Shown here piece by piece: positions 8,174 through 17,314 of a stretch of DNA of 64,000 nucleotides. The notes beneath the pieces were generated by a model. The model had not been told where the DNA came from. It saw nothing but the letters and a program-made list of their open reading frames with translations, and did no database searches. Both the position numbers and the translations under genes were made by a program. The first letter of the stretch is position 1, and the number at the start of each line of letters is the position of its first letter. Origin of the DNA: Thalassotalea sp. 1_MG-2023 (GTDB lineage: Bacteria > Pseudomonadota > Gammaproteobacteria > Enterobacterales > Alteromonadaceae); NCBI RefSeq assembly GCF_030546745.1, contig NZ_JAUOPD010000011.1, positions 1 through 64,000 on the forward strand. The letters are read 5' to 3'.

Positions 8174-10360
8174 TTACTCCTTTGTTAATAACGTATTGTG
8201 AGATAAACCATCTCGACCAATCGCCAATTCAATTAATTGTGGAATATCGAGTATAAAAGCGATATCACCATTACCTAACAGACTTGAACCACCTATTCCC
8301 TTAAGTGGTTTAAAAATAGGCCCTAAAGGCTTGATCACGGTTTGTACTTCACCATTTAATTTATCAACTGCAATACCAGCAAGATCTCCCCCAAATTGCA
8401 CAATAACGAGTTCTTGAGACGATGGTTTTATTTGTTCAGTTGCATTACCATTCAAGTTTAATGGTGTAATTTTTACAGGCTTTGTTAGGTTAAAAACATC
8501 TGCCATTTTGACAAAAGGGATCATTTCTCCACGTAATTTAATACAGTTACGTTCTTGTATGTCTAAATGACTATGTAAGTCTATGCATTCAATAATGGTA
8601 GCTTGCGGAATAATAAAGTGAGTACCACAACTTTCAACGTGAAAGCCATCAATAATGGCTAACGTTAACGGTAAACTGATGCGAAATTCTGAACCTTGTC
8701 CTTGGTCGCTAAATATCTCAATACTGCCTTGTAATGACTCTACATTACGCTTCACTACATCCATGCCCACCCCTCGACCAGATAAGTTGGTGACTGCAGA
8801 GGCTGTAGAAAAACCAGGATGAAAAATTAAATGAAACAATTCATGATCACTTAATTCAACATGTTCAGTAATTATCCCTTTTTCAATCGCCTTTTCGCGC
8901 ACTCGACTCTTGTCAATGCCTTTGCCATCATCACTTATAGCAATAACAATGTGACCACCTTCATGGTATGCTTTGAGCGTTAATTGTCCCTTTGCACTCT
9001 TACCAGCAGCAATTCGTTCATCGACAGATTCAATGCCATGATCAATAGCATTTCTCACGATATGAGTAAGTGGATCACCTATTTTTTCAACCATTAAACG
9101 GTCTAATTCAGTTTCAGCACCTTCTATTGTCAAATTGATCTCTTTGCCAAGTTCTTGTGCTGTATCTCTTACGATCCTCTTAAAACGTTGAAACGTACCA
9201 CCAATTGGTACCATACGTAAATTTAATGCAGCATCGCGTATTTGTTCAGTGAAGTCTTCAAAATCATCAACGGCTTCAAGCAGTTCACTATTCCCTGTTC
9301 GGTTAGACAATATATCAATGCGTTGCTGATTAATGACAAGCTCACCAATTAAATTGATTAAATAATCGAGGCGGTCTGAGTCAATGCGTATTTGCTTACT
9401 CGCGCTTGCAGGTTTAGTACTGGTTGTTGTTGCCTCTTCAACAGGAGGAGTAGTTTTTTCTTGAACAGCTAAGATAGTGTGATTTTCTGTCGTATTAGTT
9501 GTTGTTTTTTCCGAACGTGTTGCGCCAGCTTTAAGTGAACCACACCGAAAGAAAATATCAACGAGCTCGCTTTCTTCCTCTGGCAAACTATCAATTAATG
9601 TCCAAAGTGAAGACTCAGGTGCTGTCGGGGGCAAAATCGTTATTTGCGAGCCATCTTGCACAAACATAAAAGTATTTTCTATCGATTCTTGCTCAGCCTC
9701 AGAATCAAGCGATATTTCATAGGCAAAGTATAGCTCTTCGGGATCAATTATTGATAAAGTTGGAAGTTTATTATGAATACATTCAATGTGCTTTATCGTG
9801 CCAAGTGTCGCTAAAAAACGAATAAATGAGACAGGATCCATACCGTTTTTTAAACAATCATCTGAAAGTCGTAATGATATATGCCAATGCCCTATCCCTA
9901 AATCACACTCAATATCTGTATGTGATTGCACCGCTTCATCATTATCATTTATCGCATTATCTTTGGTTTGTTCATCAGACCACGGCATTAACTCTGCAAG
10001 TAAAATAGCGCCATTTGATTGTGTTAATTGATCAGCATTAAATTCTTCAACGGTTAAGGAAACTATTTTTTCCATATGATCGCGACATCTAAACAGTATA
10101 TCTATTAATGGTTTTTCAATAACAACCAAACCGTCTCTTGCTCTATCTAATACATTTTCAACTACGTGGGTGAATTCAACTATATGACTAAGAGCAAAAA
10201 TGCCCGCGGAGCCTTTTATCGTATGTGCAGATCTAAAGATGTCATTTAAAATTTCATTATTTATCTCGCCGTCATCCATTTGAAGCAAGTTGTTGTCCAT
10301 TAGTTCTAAATGCTCTTGTGCTTCTACGTAGAAAGTTTCTAGTGCTGACTCGAAAGACAT
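8174..10360 (-). CDS. cheA: Chemotaxis sensor histidine kinase CheA
   Basis: Autophosphorylating kinase of the chemosensory core. Residues 1-105 are the histidine phosphotransfer domain with His46 in SAHTIKGSAG. Residues about 150-260 form an extra folded region of alternating hydrophobics that may replace the usual CheY-binding P2 domain. A Thr-rich linker (about 285-325) follows, then the dimerisation domain, an ATPase domain (HIVRNAIDHGIE, DDGKGID, GRGVGMDVV) and a C-terminal CheW-like regulatory domain. The 728-residue length is usual. The start codon overlaps the stop of the STAS gene by one base, so translation is probably coupled. Phosphoryl acceptors are likely CheY, CheB and possibly the EAL regulator. 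Confidence 0.96.
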   Translation of the reverse strand: MSFESALETFYVEAQEHLELMDNNLLQMDDGEINNEILNDIFRSAHTIKGSAGIFALSHIVEFTHVVENVLDRARDGLVVIEKPLIDILFRCRDHMEKIVSLTVEEFNADQLTQSNGAILLAELMPWSDEQTKDNAINDNDEAVQSHTDIECDLGIGHWHISLRLSDDCLKNGMDPVSFIRFLATLGTIKHIECIHNKLPTLSIIDPEELYFAYEISLDSEAEQESIENTFMFVQDGSQITILPPTAPESSLWTLIDSLPEEESELVDIFFRCGSLKAGATRSEKTTTNTTENHTILAVQEKTTPPVEEATTTSTKPASASKQIRIDSDRLDYLINLIGELVINQQRIDILSNRTGNSELLEAVDDFEDFTEQIRDAALNLRMVPIGGTFQRFKRIVRDTAQELGKEINLTIEGAETELDRLMVEKIGDPLTHIVRNAIDHGIESVDERIAAGKSAKGQLTLKAYHEGGHIVIAISDDGKGIDKSRVREKAIEKGIITEHVELSDHELFHLIFHPGFSTASAVTNLSGRGVGMDVVKRNVESLQGSIEIFSDQGQGSEFRISLPLTLAIIDGFHVESCGTHFIIPQATIIECIDLHSHLDIQERNCIKLRGEMIPFVKMADVFNLTKPVKITPLNLNGNATEQIKPSSQELVIVQFGGDLAGIAVDKLNGEVQTVIKPLGPIFKPLKGIGGSSLLGNGDIAFILDIPQLIELAIGRDGLSHNTLLTKE

Positions 10361-10698
10361 TAAATAGCTCCTAGAGATGACTGCACATCAGCATTGAGTA
10401 GAATAGACAAATTAAACAACTGACAAAAATCTTGGATAGCACTACTAGTAGAGCTAATTTGAAAACTTTTTCCTTCTTCGATAGTGGTTTTGACGAGGGA
10501 TAGAATCAATTGCATACCCGCGGTATCAATTTCTTCTATTTTTGCAAGTTTCAAAATAACAAGAGACTTGAACTTTAACGCTTTAAAATATTCTTGATAG
10601 GTGTCCATCACAGAATAAATTGTCAGTTCCCCCGAGATAATAATTTCGGTAGAGTCATTACGCTTTTGTGTGATCTTTACAGTAGTCATCAAAGGCAC
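10360..10698 (-). CDS. STAS-domain protein of the chemosensory operon
   Basis: A 112-residue protein with an anti-sigma-factor-antagonist-like STAS fold: a beta-rich N-terminus, then VILKLAKIEEIDTAGMQLILSL, where the Asp-Thr-Ala-Gly segment corresponds to the phosphorylatable Ser/Thr loop of SpoIIAA-like proteins (here Thr in place of the more common Ser). It sits between cheY and cheA and overlaps cheA by one base. Similar small STAS genes occur in other polar chemosensory clusters, but their function is poorly known. A partner-switching role is an inference. No kinase of the RsbW/SpoIIAB type lies in the window. Confidence 0.85.
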   Translation of the reverse strand: MPLMTTVKITQKRNDSTEIIISGELTIYSVMDTYQEYFKALKFKSLVILKLAKIEEIDTAGMQLILSLVKTTIEEGKSFQISSTSSAIQDFCQLFNLSILLNADVQSSLGAI

Positions 10699-10730
10699 TC
10701 AGCAATAAATATTGCATTAAGTAACCGGCA

Positions 10731-11099
10731 TTATGGCAATACAAGCATTGATACAGCTTGCAGCATTTGTGCAGGTTGAAAGGGTTTTACAATCCATGCT
10801 TTTGCACCAGCTGCTTGTCCTTGTTTCTTTTTCTCTTCCGCGCCTTCTGTTGTTAACATTATAATAGGGGTAAATTTATAACTCGCCATTTGTTTAATTT
10901 CTTTCACCATAGTAATGCCATCCATGTTTGGCATATTAACGTCTGAAATAATCAAATGTACTTTTTTCCCATCCAACTTACTAAGTCCGTCTTTACCATC
11001 TACGGCTTCAATAACCTCATAACCTGCTCCTTTTAACGTCATTGCGACCACTTGTCTGACACTGGCTGAATCATCAACGATTAATATTGTTTTGCTCAT
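10731..11099 (-). CDS. cheY: Chemotaxis response regulator CheY
   Basis: Single receiver domain of 122 residues with acidic pair D9/D10, phospho-acceptor D53 (IISDVNMPNMDG), a Thr in MLTTEG and the conserved Lys in IVKPFQP. No output domain is present, so it acts by binding a partner or as a phosphate sink. It is the second gene of the operon. No cheZ phosphatase lies nearby, so dephosphorylation may depend on intrinsic hydrolysis or a distant phosphatase. Confidence 0.96.
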   Translation of the reverse strand: MSKTILIVDDSASVRQVVAMTLKGAGYEVIEAVDGKDGLSKLDGKKVHLIISDVNMPNMDGITMVKEIKQMASYKFTPIIMLTTEGAEEKKKQGQAAGAKAWIVKPFQPAQMLQAVSMLVLP

Positions 11100-11138
11100 A
11101 CTACGTTTCCTTTACCACCTTGTTCTTAATGTGTTTAA

Positions 11139-12326
11139 TTAGAAAAATGTAATTTCTGATGTATCTGCCGTTTTATTTTCTGCATGCTCATTTTCATGAA
11201 TTTTTACTTGCTCAACCGTAGTAAACGTATTTTTAAAATCGTTGATCCACCGAGTATTATTAATATCTTCGAGCGTATTTCCCGCTTCGATATCCGTTAA
11301 ACATTGAGATAATTTCGGAGACAATGCATTCATGTTTAAATGAATTTGATCGAGCATTTGGCTTACTCTATCTTGAAACTGCAAGAAAACGATAACCTCT
11401 TCCACTGAAGTTTTAACCGTGCGGCTTTCCTCTTCAAGTTGTCCTGCCGAAGCAATTATTTGCTCGCCAGATTCTCGATACTCATTAATTACAGATTCAA
11501 TAACATGTTCTGCTTTTTCAATGACTTTTGCATCTTGTTCGGTAAATTGTTGTGTTTTTTCAAGCGTATTAAATAAGGTACTGTTTACTTGACCGATACG
11601 TTCTGTGATTCTAGCTCCGGTCTCACCCGAACGCGTTGATAACGTTCTTACTTCATCGGCAACAACAGCAAAACCTCTGCCAGCTTCACCGGCACGAGCC
11701 GCTTCAATTGCAGCATTTAATGCTAAAAGATTCGTTTGAGAAGCAATACCAGCAACTTCATCTCCCATTTGTGATAATTCTTCAGCAATAGTGGTTAAGT
11801 TATTTATTTCAGAAAGGAGTTCATCTCGACCTTGCATAGCTTCATTGAGAGAAGAAAGGATTTGATTCAGCTCTTTATCTGCTTTTTCAATAATATGCGT
11901 TAAGCCCGTTTCGCTGTGCATATCACCAGATGTAGCTTGTGAAGCATTAATTGCGCCTTCGAGTTTTTCTCTGATTTGTGAGAACGTGTGCGAAAGTTCA
12001 TTGACAGCGTCATTTCCCTGAAAACGCGCAAGCTCCAACTGTTTAGCCCACACAGGAACAATATCACTCACTAATGAAAGATACTGTGTAGAACCATCAT
12101 TATGCTCGTCTGTTACTTGTGATTGTTGAGTTAATAACGCTACTTCATCAGTTAACGTGTTAACTAATTTGATATGAAAGGTGTATAAAAGAAAAGCTGC
12201 AAGGGAAACAATCACTACGATTATTATCGAAATAACAGTTGTTAAAGGACTTGCTAACCAAAGCGTTAAAACACTTATCACGATGACAGTTAAACATGCC
12301 AAAATAAATTGTGTTTCTTTCTGCAT
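11139..12326 (-). CDS. Methyl-accepting-type signal transducer without periplasmic domain
   Basis: A 395-residue transducer that opens the operon. Two closely spaced hydrophobic segments (about residues 7-25 and 28-50) leave almost no periplasmic loop, and no HAMP domain can be recognised after them. A helical region follows, then the signalling tip [34 protein letters not shown], which is fully canonical. The C-terminal 100 residues are acidic and helical, beginning near the [21 protein letters not shown] block seen in some transducers. It may sense membrane or internal state rather than an external ligand; this is inference. Confidence 0.9.
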   Translation of the reverse strand: MQKETQFILACLTVIVISVLTLWLASPLTTVISIIIVVIVSLAAFLLYTFHIKLVNTLTDEVALLTQQSQVTDEHNDGSTQYLSLVSDIVPVWAKQLELARFQGNDAVNELSHTFSQIREKLEGAINASQATSGDMHSETGLTHIIEKADKELNQILSSLNEAMQGRDELLSEINNLTTIAEELSQMGDEVAGIASQTNLLALNAAIEAARAGEAGRGFAVVADEVRTLSTRSGETGARITERIGQVNSTLFNTLEKTQQFTEQDAKVIEKAEHVIESVINEYRESGEQIIASAGQLEEESRTVKTSVEEVIVFLQFQDRVSQMLDQIHLNMNALSPKLSQCLTDIEAGNTLEDINNTRWINDFKNTFTTVEQVKIHENEHAENKTADTSEITFF

Positions 12327-12473
12327 TTAATTTCGCTCAAAATCAATCTCTTGTGATTTAAGCATAGACAATAATTTCAAAAGTGAAATGTGATTCAATG
12401 AGATTTTTAAATAATTTCTTACAACTCACCTAAAGTGTCATAAAAATACATTAGTGACAGATCAGTTGAAATC

Positions 12474-12504
12474 AAAAAACCACCAAAAATATGGTGGTTT
12501 TTTT
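12474..12504. terminator. Bidirectional rho-independent terminator
   Basis: CCACCA at 12480-12485 pairs with TGGTGG at 12492-12497 around a six-base loop, flanked by six A on the left and seven T on the right. It can terminate the minus-strand ABC/aminopeptidase operon, whose last gene stops at 12520, and could work in the other direction as well. It separates that operon from the chemosensory operon promoter region. Confidence 0.85.
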
Positions 12505-12519
12505 GCATTATGTTATCGC

Positions 12520-15500
12520 TTATAGCCGATAAATGTTATCAGCACTATCGCGATCAATTAACCGTACAAATGGGTCTACCCCAACATATTTAGGTTTTTC
12601 ATCAACAATGATTTCAATCTTGTTTTCACCTGATTTAATTTCATGTTTTTCTAAATATTGCACAAGGTTCTCTGCAGAAAGATCTTCAGGATCAGCGCTA
12701 AACAATCCGATATCAATCATGTCTGTAAAGTCTTTTTCAGTCTCTACACCTTGACCATCAGCTGTTAGCATTGCAGCATCAATTGTCACGTTAACCGTAA
12801 ATTTACCATCTTCACGTTCAGTAACATCAACATTAGTTGTTTTAAGATCATATAGCGTAATATGCTCAAACAAACTGTTAACAAACGCTTTTTCTTGTTC
12901 ATTAGCATTTTGATTAATATATGACATCAAATCTAAAGTGGTTGGGTAAGGCGTGCTTTGGTATTTAAACTCAGCAAGAAAATCAGCTAATGCTTTATTT
13001 AATTGCTGCTCACCTAACCTATCTTTAAGCGCCATCATCACAACAGAGCCTTTACGGTAATGAATATACTGCTGGTTTTCACTACGGAATAATGGCATCT
13101 CTTCAAGGATTTCAACACTTCGGCCTCTTAAATAACGATCAAGCTCGTACTTTAAAAACTTGCGAATTTTTTCCGGGCCATATTTCTTCTCCATCACCAT
13201 CAATGCTGAGTATTGTGATAATGATTCAGAAATAATTGCACTACCTTGTACGTTCGCTGCACCTACTTGATGCCCCCACCATTGGTGTGCAACTTCATGC
13301 GCAGTAACATAATACACAGGGTCAATATCATCAGGATCGCGTAAGTCAGTTATAAAACCAATTTGCTCTGAATAAGGCACTGTATTGGCAAAACTTTGGG
13401 CGAAGCTTCTATAACCAGGAAATTCAATAATACGCATTTGTTTGTGCTGATACGGGCCAAAGTTCTCAGTAAAGTAGTCAATAGAGTCACGTACTGATTC
13501 AATCATACGATCAACATTCATATGGTGATCTTTATGATAATAAACTTCAATATTTATGCCTTTATATTGCTCTTTCTTTGCTTCCAACTTAGCTGACATT
13601 ATTGAATAAAAGTTCACCATTGGTGCATTCATTTTATAATGGTAAGTACGGCGACCATTTTCAACAGTCTCACTTTGCACATAACCTGGTGCAATAGCAA
13701 ATTGATCTTCACTGGTTGAAATTGTTGCTTCAAAATCAATAAAGCCAACACCTTTACCAAAAAAGCTTTCATTGTAGTAACGGCTGTCTTCTAGTTTATG
13801 AGCACGTTCAATAGGTTCTAACTCACGCTGTCTACGTTCGTGTCTGTCAACTATCTGCCAATCTGAGCGGTAGCCAAACACTGGAAACAAATCAAAGTTA
13901 TTAATGAATGTTCCGTTTTCAACCAGAGCAAAATCATTATCACCATCAGTAAAGCCTTGATGTAAACGATGCGCAATTAATTGCCCAGTTGCTGTTTCTC
14001 CCGGCGCTAGTGGCTGGTCAAAAACGAACCATGCTGAATTGAACTTGTCATCAAATTCAGTGAGCTTTCCGCCCGCTAGCACTACGTCCCATTTTTCACT
14101 AAAACGTGGTTTAGACACTAAGAAACGCTCAATCGCTGTGTCGCTGGTATTCTTGACTGTGATATCAGCAACAGCTTCAACGCGGCGTTCTGATGGGAAA
14201 ATATCAACTTTAGCGTGTGTTTTAGTAATAGTAGGTATGTCATCATCTTTATGCGCAACATATTTTTTTTCATATTCTGCTTGTAGATCTTGGCGATCAT
14301 CTTGAATGACATATTCATTCAACACACGGGTGTTGTAGTGAATATAACTACCTGTAGCAATAAATATCGCTAGGCCAAGTGCGATAGCAGCTTTACCCTT
14401 ATTGCCTAAGTAGTAACCAACTTTACTAAACCTTGCTTTTAAAGGTTGAGCTGGGCCTCTATGCCATAACGCATAAGTAAGGGCTGCCAATATTATTGAT
14501 GCGCCTAACCAATACAACATATACCAAGAGTGTGCCGTTAAAAAGTGGCCATAAGTATTAATATCAGAATAAAAAACAATAGGAGCACCAGAAAACTGGA
14601 ACATATTATGGCTAAAGCCGAAGCTACTTATCACTAACGTTGAAATGATATAAAGCACAAACAGCAGCATACCAATATACTTATTCGGGCTTAACACTTG
14701 TAAGAAAAAGGCAAGTACAGCCGTCATAATTAACGGTACTAAATTTACATAACCTAAGCGAATAAAATATTGTGAGAATTCAAAATTATCATACCCTCTG
14801 ATAATTTGATTGAGCACAGTGACAGACATACCAAAAACATATAACAACGCCAGCACTAAGCTAATCGCAATAATTTTTGATAACCAAAAGGTGACATTAT
14901 TCACTGGCATAGAGTCAACAATATCGCCCATGCCTGAATTACGTTCACGCCACACAATTTCTGCGCTGTAATAGGTTAAAACAATCAACATTAGTAACGC
15001 TGTTGAACCAGAAATAAGCTGCACCATTGACTGAGTAACAGGCCAATTTGGAGTACCGAACATGGCACCAGGATCAATGAGAGGAGCAATAAGCGCGAAC
15101 ACTGTAAACGCGCCAAGTACTAAGAACGGAGCGCTAAATATCACTTGCTTGACTTCAAATTTAATCCGCAGCCATAAATGCGCACTTGTTGTGATACCTT
15201 GACTTTTATAGTCAACACGGTTGGCTAGCGCTGAGTCAGAACTTTCTTCAACTTTTTGTTTTTCTTTTTTATTAGCTTTAGGCTGTGTTAACGATATTTT
15301 GCGAGTAAAACCACCGAATAATGCCATAATAACAATACTAGCAATCAACCAGATAACACGGTTTTCAAGTAGCACACCTGTAAATTCAACAGCTGTATTG
15401 TTTTTATCATACATCGTCCAATAACGTGTAACTTCACCGAAAGTATTCACACCAAAAGGATCAGCTAACGCAACAATGGTACGATACTCTGGATCAGAGA

Positions 15501-16095
15501 ATAATTGGCCTGCAACGGAATAGGCGATAAACAAACCAACGGCAATAAGGTATACCGCCATCATGCTACGGAACCGAATCGCGACCGCATAAAATAAGCA
15601 AGATAGAACTAATAATGTTGGTAATGCGAGATAAAAATAAGCGGTAAAGTAATAACTAAAATTTGTTGGTCCTAGTCGCTCAGAGTCGACCCAACCCATT
15701 AACCCACCAATTTCCGTACCGATTAAAATACCCAAAGGCACAAATGCAAACACAGTTGCTACCATCGCAAAAGCACCGAAGAAACGTCCTAATTGATAGC
15801 TAATTGGATTGATTGGCTTACTGTATAATATTTCAGCCATTTTGCTGGTATCATTTCTTGTTGCGGTACTCGCAACATAGTTAACCACCAAAAACATGGA
15901 GAAAATCCCCATGATAACTAAGGTTTGTGCGATAGAAAAAGGGCCATTGTATAATACATTACCGCCACCACCGATTTGCACGTTATCACTGACTGTTGCG
16001 AAGAATGTCAAAAAGAAAAAAATCGCACTCGTGACAATAAAAGATGGCTGACGGGTATAATACCGCCACTCAAATAAAAACATTTTTGCAAACAT
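12520..16095 (-). CDS. ABC transporter permease fused to M1-family aminopeptidase
   Basis: A 1191-residue fusion. The N-terminal half (about residues 1-590) is an ABC-2-type permease with many hydrophobic segments in two blocks (about 1-265 and 310-590) and a cytoplasmic linker rich in Lys and Glu. The C-terminal half is a peptidase region with zinc motif His933-Glu-x-x-His937 (VTAHEVAHQWWGHQ) and a Glu at 957 in ISESLSQY, 20 residues after the second His. A plausible counterpart of the M1 exopeptidase Glu is in VPYSEQIGF. The peptidase part follows the last membrane segment and probably faces the periplasm. The gene lies 10 bases after its ATPase gene. The transported substrate is unknown. 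Confidence 0.92.
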   Translation of the reverse strand: MFAKMFLFEWRYYTRQPSFIVTSAIFFFLTFFATVSDNVQIGGGGNVLYNGPFSIAQTLVIMGIFSMFLVVNYVASTATRNDTSKMAEILYSKPINPISYQLGRFFGAFAMVATVFAFVPLGILIGTEIGGLMGWVDSERLGPTNFSYYFTAYFYLALPTLLVLSCLFYAVAIRFRSMMAVYLIAVGLFIAYSVAGQLFSDPEYRTIVALADPFGVNTFGEVTRYWTMYDKNNTAVEFTGVLLENRVIWLIASIVIMALFGGFTRKISLTQPKANKKEKQKVEESSDSALANRVDYKSQGITTSAHLWLRIKFEVKQVIFSAPFLVLGAFTVFALIAPLIDPGAMFGTPNWPVTQSMVQLISGSTALLMLIVLTYYSAEIVWRERNSGMGDIVDSMPVNNVTFWLSKIIAISLVLALLYVFGMSVTVLNQIIRGYDNFEFSQYFIRLGYVNLVPLIMTAVLAFFLQVLSPNKYIGMLLFVLYIISTLVISSFGFSHNMFQFSGAPIVFYSDINTYGHFLTAHSWYMLYWLGASIILAALTYALWHRGPAQPLKARFSKVGYYLGNKGKAAIALGLAIFIATGSYIHYNTRVLNEYVIQDDRQDLQAEYEKKYVAHKDDDIPTITKTHAKVDIFPSERRVEAVADITVKNTSDTAIERFLVSKPRFSEKWDVVLAGGKLTEFDDKFNSAWFVFDQPLAPGETATGQLIAHRLHQGFTDGDNDFALVENGTFINNFDLFPVFGYRSDWQIVDRHERRQRELEPIERAHKLEDSRYYNESFFGKGVGFIDFEATISTSEDQFAIAPGYVQSETVENGRRTYHYKMNAPMVNFYSIMSAKLEAKKEQYKGINIEVYYHKDHHMNVDRMIESVRDSIDYFTENFGPYQHKQMRIIEFPGYRSFAQSFANTVPYSEQIGFITDLRDPDDIDPVYYVTAHEVAHQWWGHQVGAANVQGSAIISESLSQYSALMVMEKKYGPEKIRKFLKYELDRYLRGRSVEILEEMPLFRSENQQYIHYRKGSVVMMALKDRLGEQQLNKALADFLAEFKYQSTPYPTTLDLMSYINQNANEQEKAFVNSLFEHITLYDLKTTNVDVTEREDGKFTVNVTIDAAMLTADGQGVETEKDFTDMIDIGLFSADPEDLSAENLVQYLEKHEIKSGENKIEIIVDEKPKYVGVDPFVRLIDRDSADNIYRL

Positions 16096-16105
16096 AACTT
16101 ACCCC

Positions 16106-16981
16106 TTAAGCCGCATTACGATGAGAATGTAATGTAGAAAAATAGACATCTTCTAAGTTTGCAGGGGCTGCTTCAAAGCCTTCAGGTGCTTGTTCAGCCA
16201 TCACATGTATAATAGTTTTACCGGCAAATAATCGCTTTGAAATAACAGGCATGTTCTGCTCTATTTCTACCGCTTCTTGTTGTGTCACTGTTTTACGCCA
16301 GATTTGACCACCAAGTTTATCAGTCAATAAAATGGGGTTACCTTCAAGTAAAATTTGACCTGAAGCTAGCACTGCCATATTCGGACAAAGTTCAGAGACA
16401 TCTTCAACAATGTGTGTTGATAAAATAATAACTTTTTCTTCACCTAAACTAACCAATAGATTATGAAAGCGATTTCGTTCTTCTGGATCTAAACCCGCGG
16501 TTGGTTCATCCACCACTAATAAGTCAGGATCTCCTAATAACGCTTGCGCAATACCAAAGCGCTGACGCATACCGCCCGAAAAACCACTAACGGCTTTTTT
16601 ACGATGCTGAAATAAGTTAGTTTGTGCAAGCAAACCTTCAACGGCCTCTTTGCGTTCTGCTTTATTACTAATACCTTTCAAAATGGCCATATGATCTAAT
16701 AAGTCATAGGCACTAATTCTTGGATAAACACCAAAGTCTTGTGGTAAATATCCTAAGCGCTGACGAAGTGCCTGAGGATCTGTAAATACATCTATACCAT
16801 CAAATTCAATAGAACCTTCGTCTGCATCCTGCAACGTAGAAATTGTACGCATTAACGATGATTTACCAGCACCATTTGGACCAAGTAGACCAAACATTCC
16901 TTTTGGAATGGTCAAATTTACATTATTGAGTGCATGTACACCATTGTCATAAGTTTTAGACAAACCCTTGATTTCTAGCAT
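16106..16981 (-). CDS. ABC transporter ATP-binding protein
   Basis: Nucleotide-binding subunit of 291 residues. The Walker A motif is GPNGAGKS at 34-41, the Q-loop lies in YLPQDFGVYP, the signature motif is SGFSGGMRQR, Walker B is LLVVDEPTAGLD, and the switch His is in ILSTHIVEDV. The C-terminal 75 residues are an extra region common in ABC-2 exporters. It is the first gene of a two-gene operon with the permease/aminopeptidase fusion, so the two most likely make one exporter. Substrate unknown. Confidence 0.95.
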   Translation of the reverse strand: MLEIKGLSKTYDNGVHALNNVNLTIPKGMFGLLGPNGAGKSSLMRTISTLQDADEGSIEFDGIDVFTDPQALRQRLGYLPQDFGVYPRISAYDLLDHMAILKGISNKAERKEAVEGLLAQTNLFQHRKKAVSGFSGGMRQRFGIAQALLGDPDLLVVDEPTAGLDPEERNRFHNLLVSLGEEKVIILSTHIVEDVSELCPNMAVLASGQILLEGNPILLTDKLGGQIWRKTVTQQEAVEIEQNMPVISKRLFAGKTIIHVMAEQAPEGFEAAPANLEDVYFSTLHSHRNAA

Positions 16982-17198
16982 CTTTTATTTCCTATATTTA
17001 TTTTTATCTTTGAACATTTATTTATGTAACAAGTGCTTAGTCTATTCATTAACAGTTTTATTACACGCTTTCTAACAATTATATTTAAATGCTTTAAAAC
17101 ATTAGACTAAAACAAGCCAATTAACAAAAATAGACCATTAAATCATAAGGTTAATTAATAAGTTAATTAAATTCACCCGTCATGATAATTTATTTCAA

Positions 17199-17227
17199 TT
17201 GTCATAAGATGTTCATCTCGATATTCT
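17199..17227 (+). promoter_or_regulatory. Candidate sigma-70 promoter of a small RNA
   Basis: TTGTCA at 17199-17204 and TATTCT at 17222-17227 are separated by exactly 17 bases. The -35 matches consensus in five of six positions and the -10 in four. Transcription would start near 17234 and run about 80 bases to the terminator at 17287-17314. In such AT-rich DNA a match of this quality can occur by chance, so the support comes mainly from the downstream terminator. Confidence 0.35.
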
Positions 17228-17233
17228 GCACTT

Positions 17234-17314
17234 GCTTTTGAAGTCTCCCCAGATTTCTTGCATTTGACGCTTTATGTTTAAGTCCTAGCGCTGCATTTGC
17301 AGCGCTTTTTTTTT
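17234..17314 (+). ncRNA. Predicted small RNA ending in a strong terminator
   Basis: No open reading frame with a ribosome binding site precedes the terminator at 17287-17314 on the plus strand, yet the terminator is textbook quality. With the candidate promoter at 17199-17227 it defines a transcript of about 80 bases with a pyrimidine-rich, unstructured 5' part and a GC-rich 3' hairpin with a long U-tail, the general form of Hfq-binding small RNAs. I do not recognise it as a known family. The 5' end is a guess. Confidence 0.35.
17287..17314 (+). terminator. Strong rho-independent terminator, orphan
   Basis: AGCGCTGCA at 17287-17295 pairs perfectly with TGCAGCGCT at 17298-17306 and is followed by a run of nine T. 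The orientation is plus strand only. The nearest plus-strand gene upstream is more than 15 kb away, so it must end a transcript begun within the intergenic gap. Confidence 0.85.
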
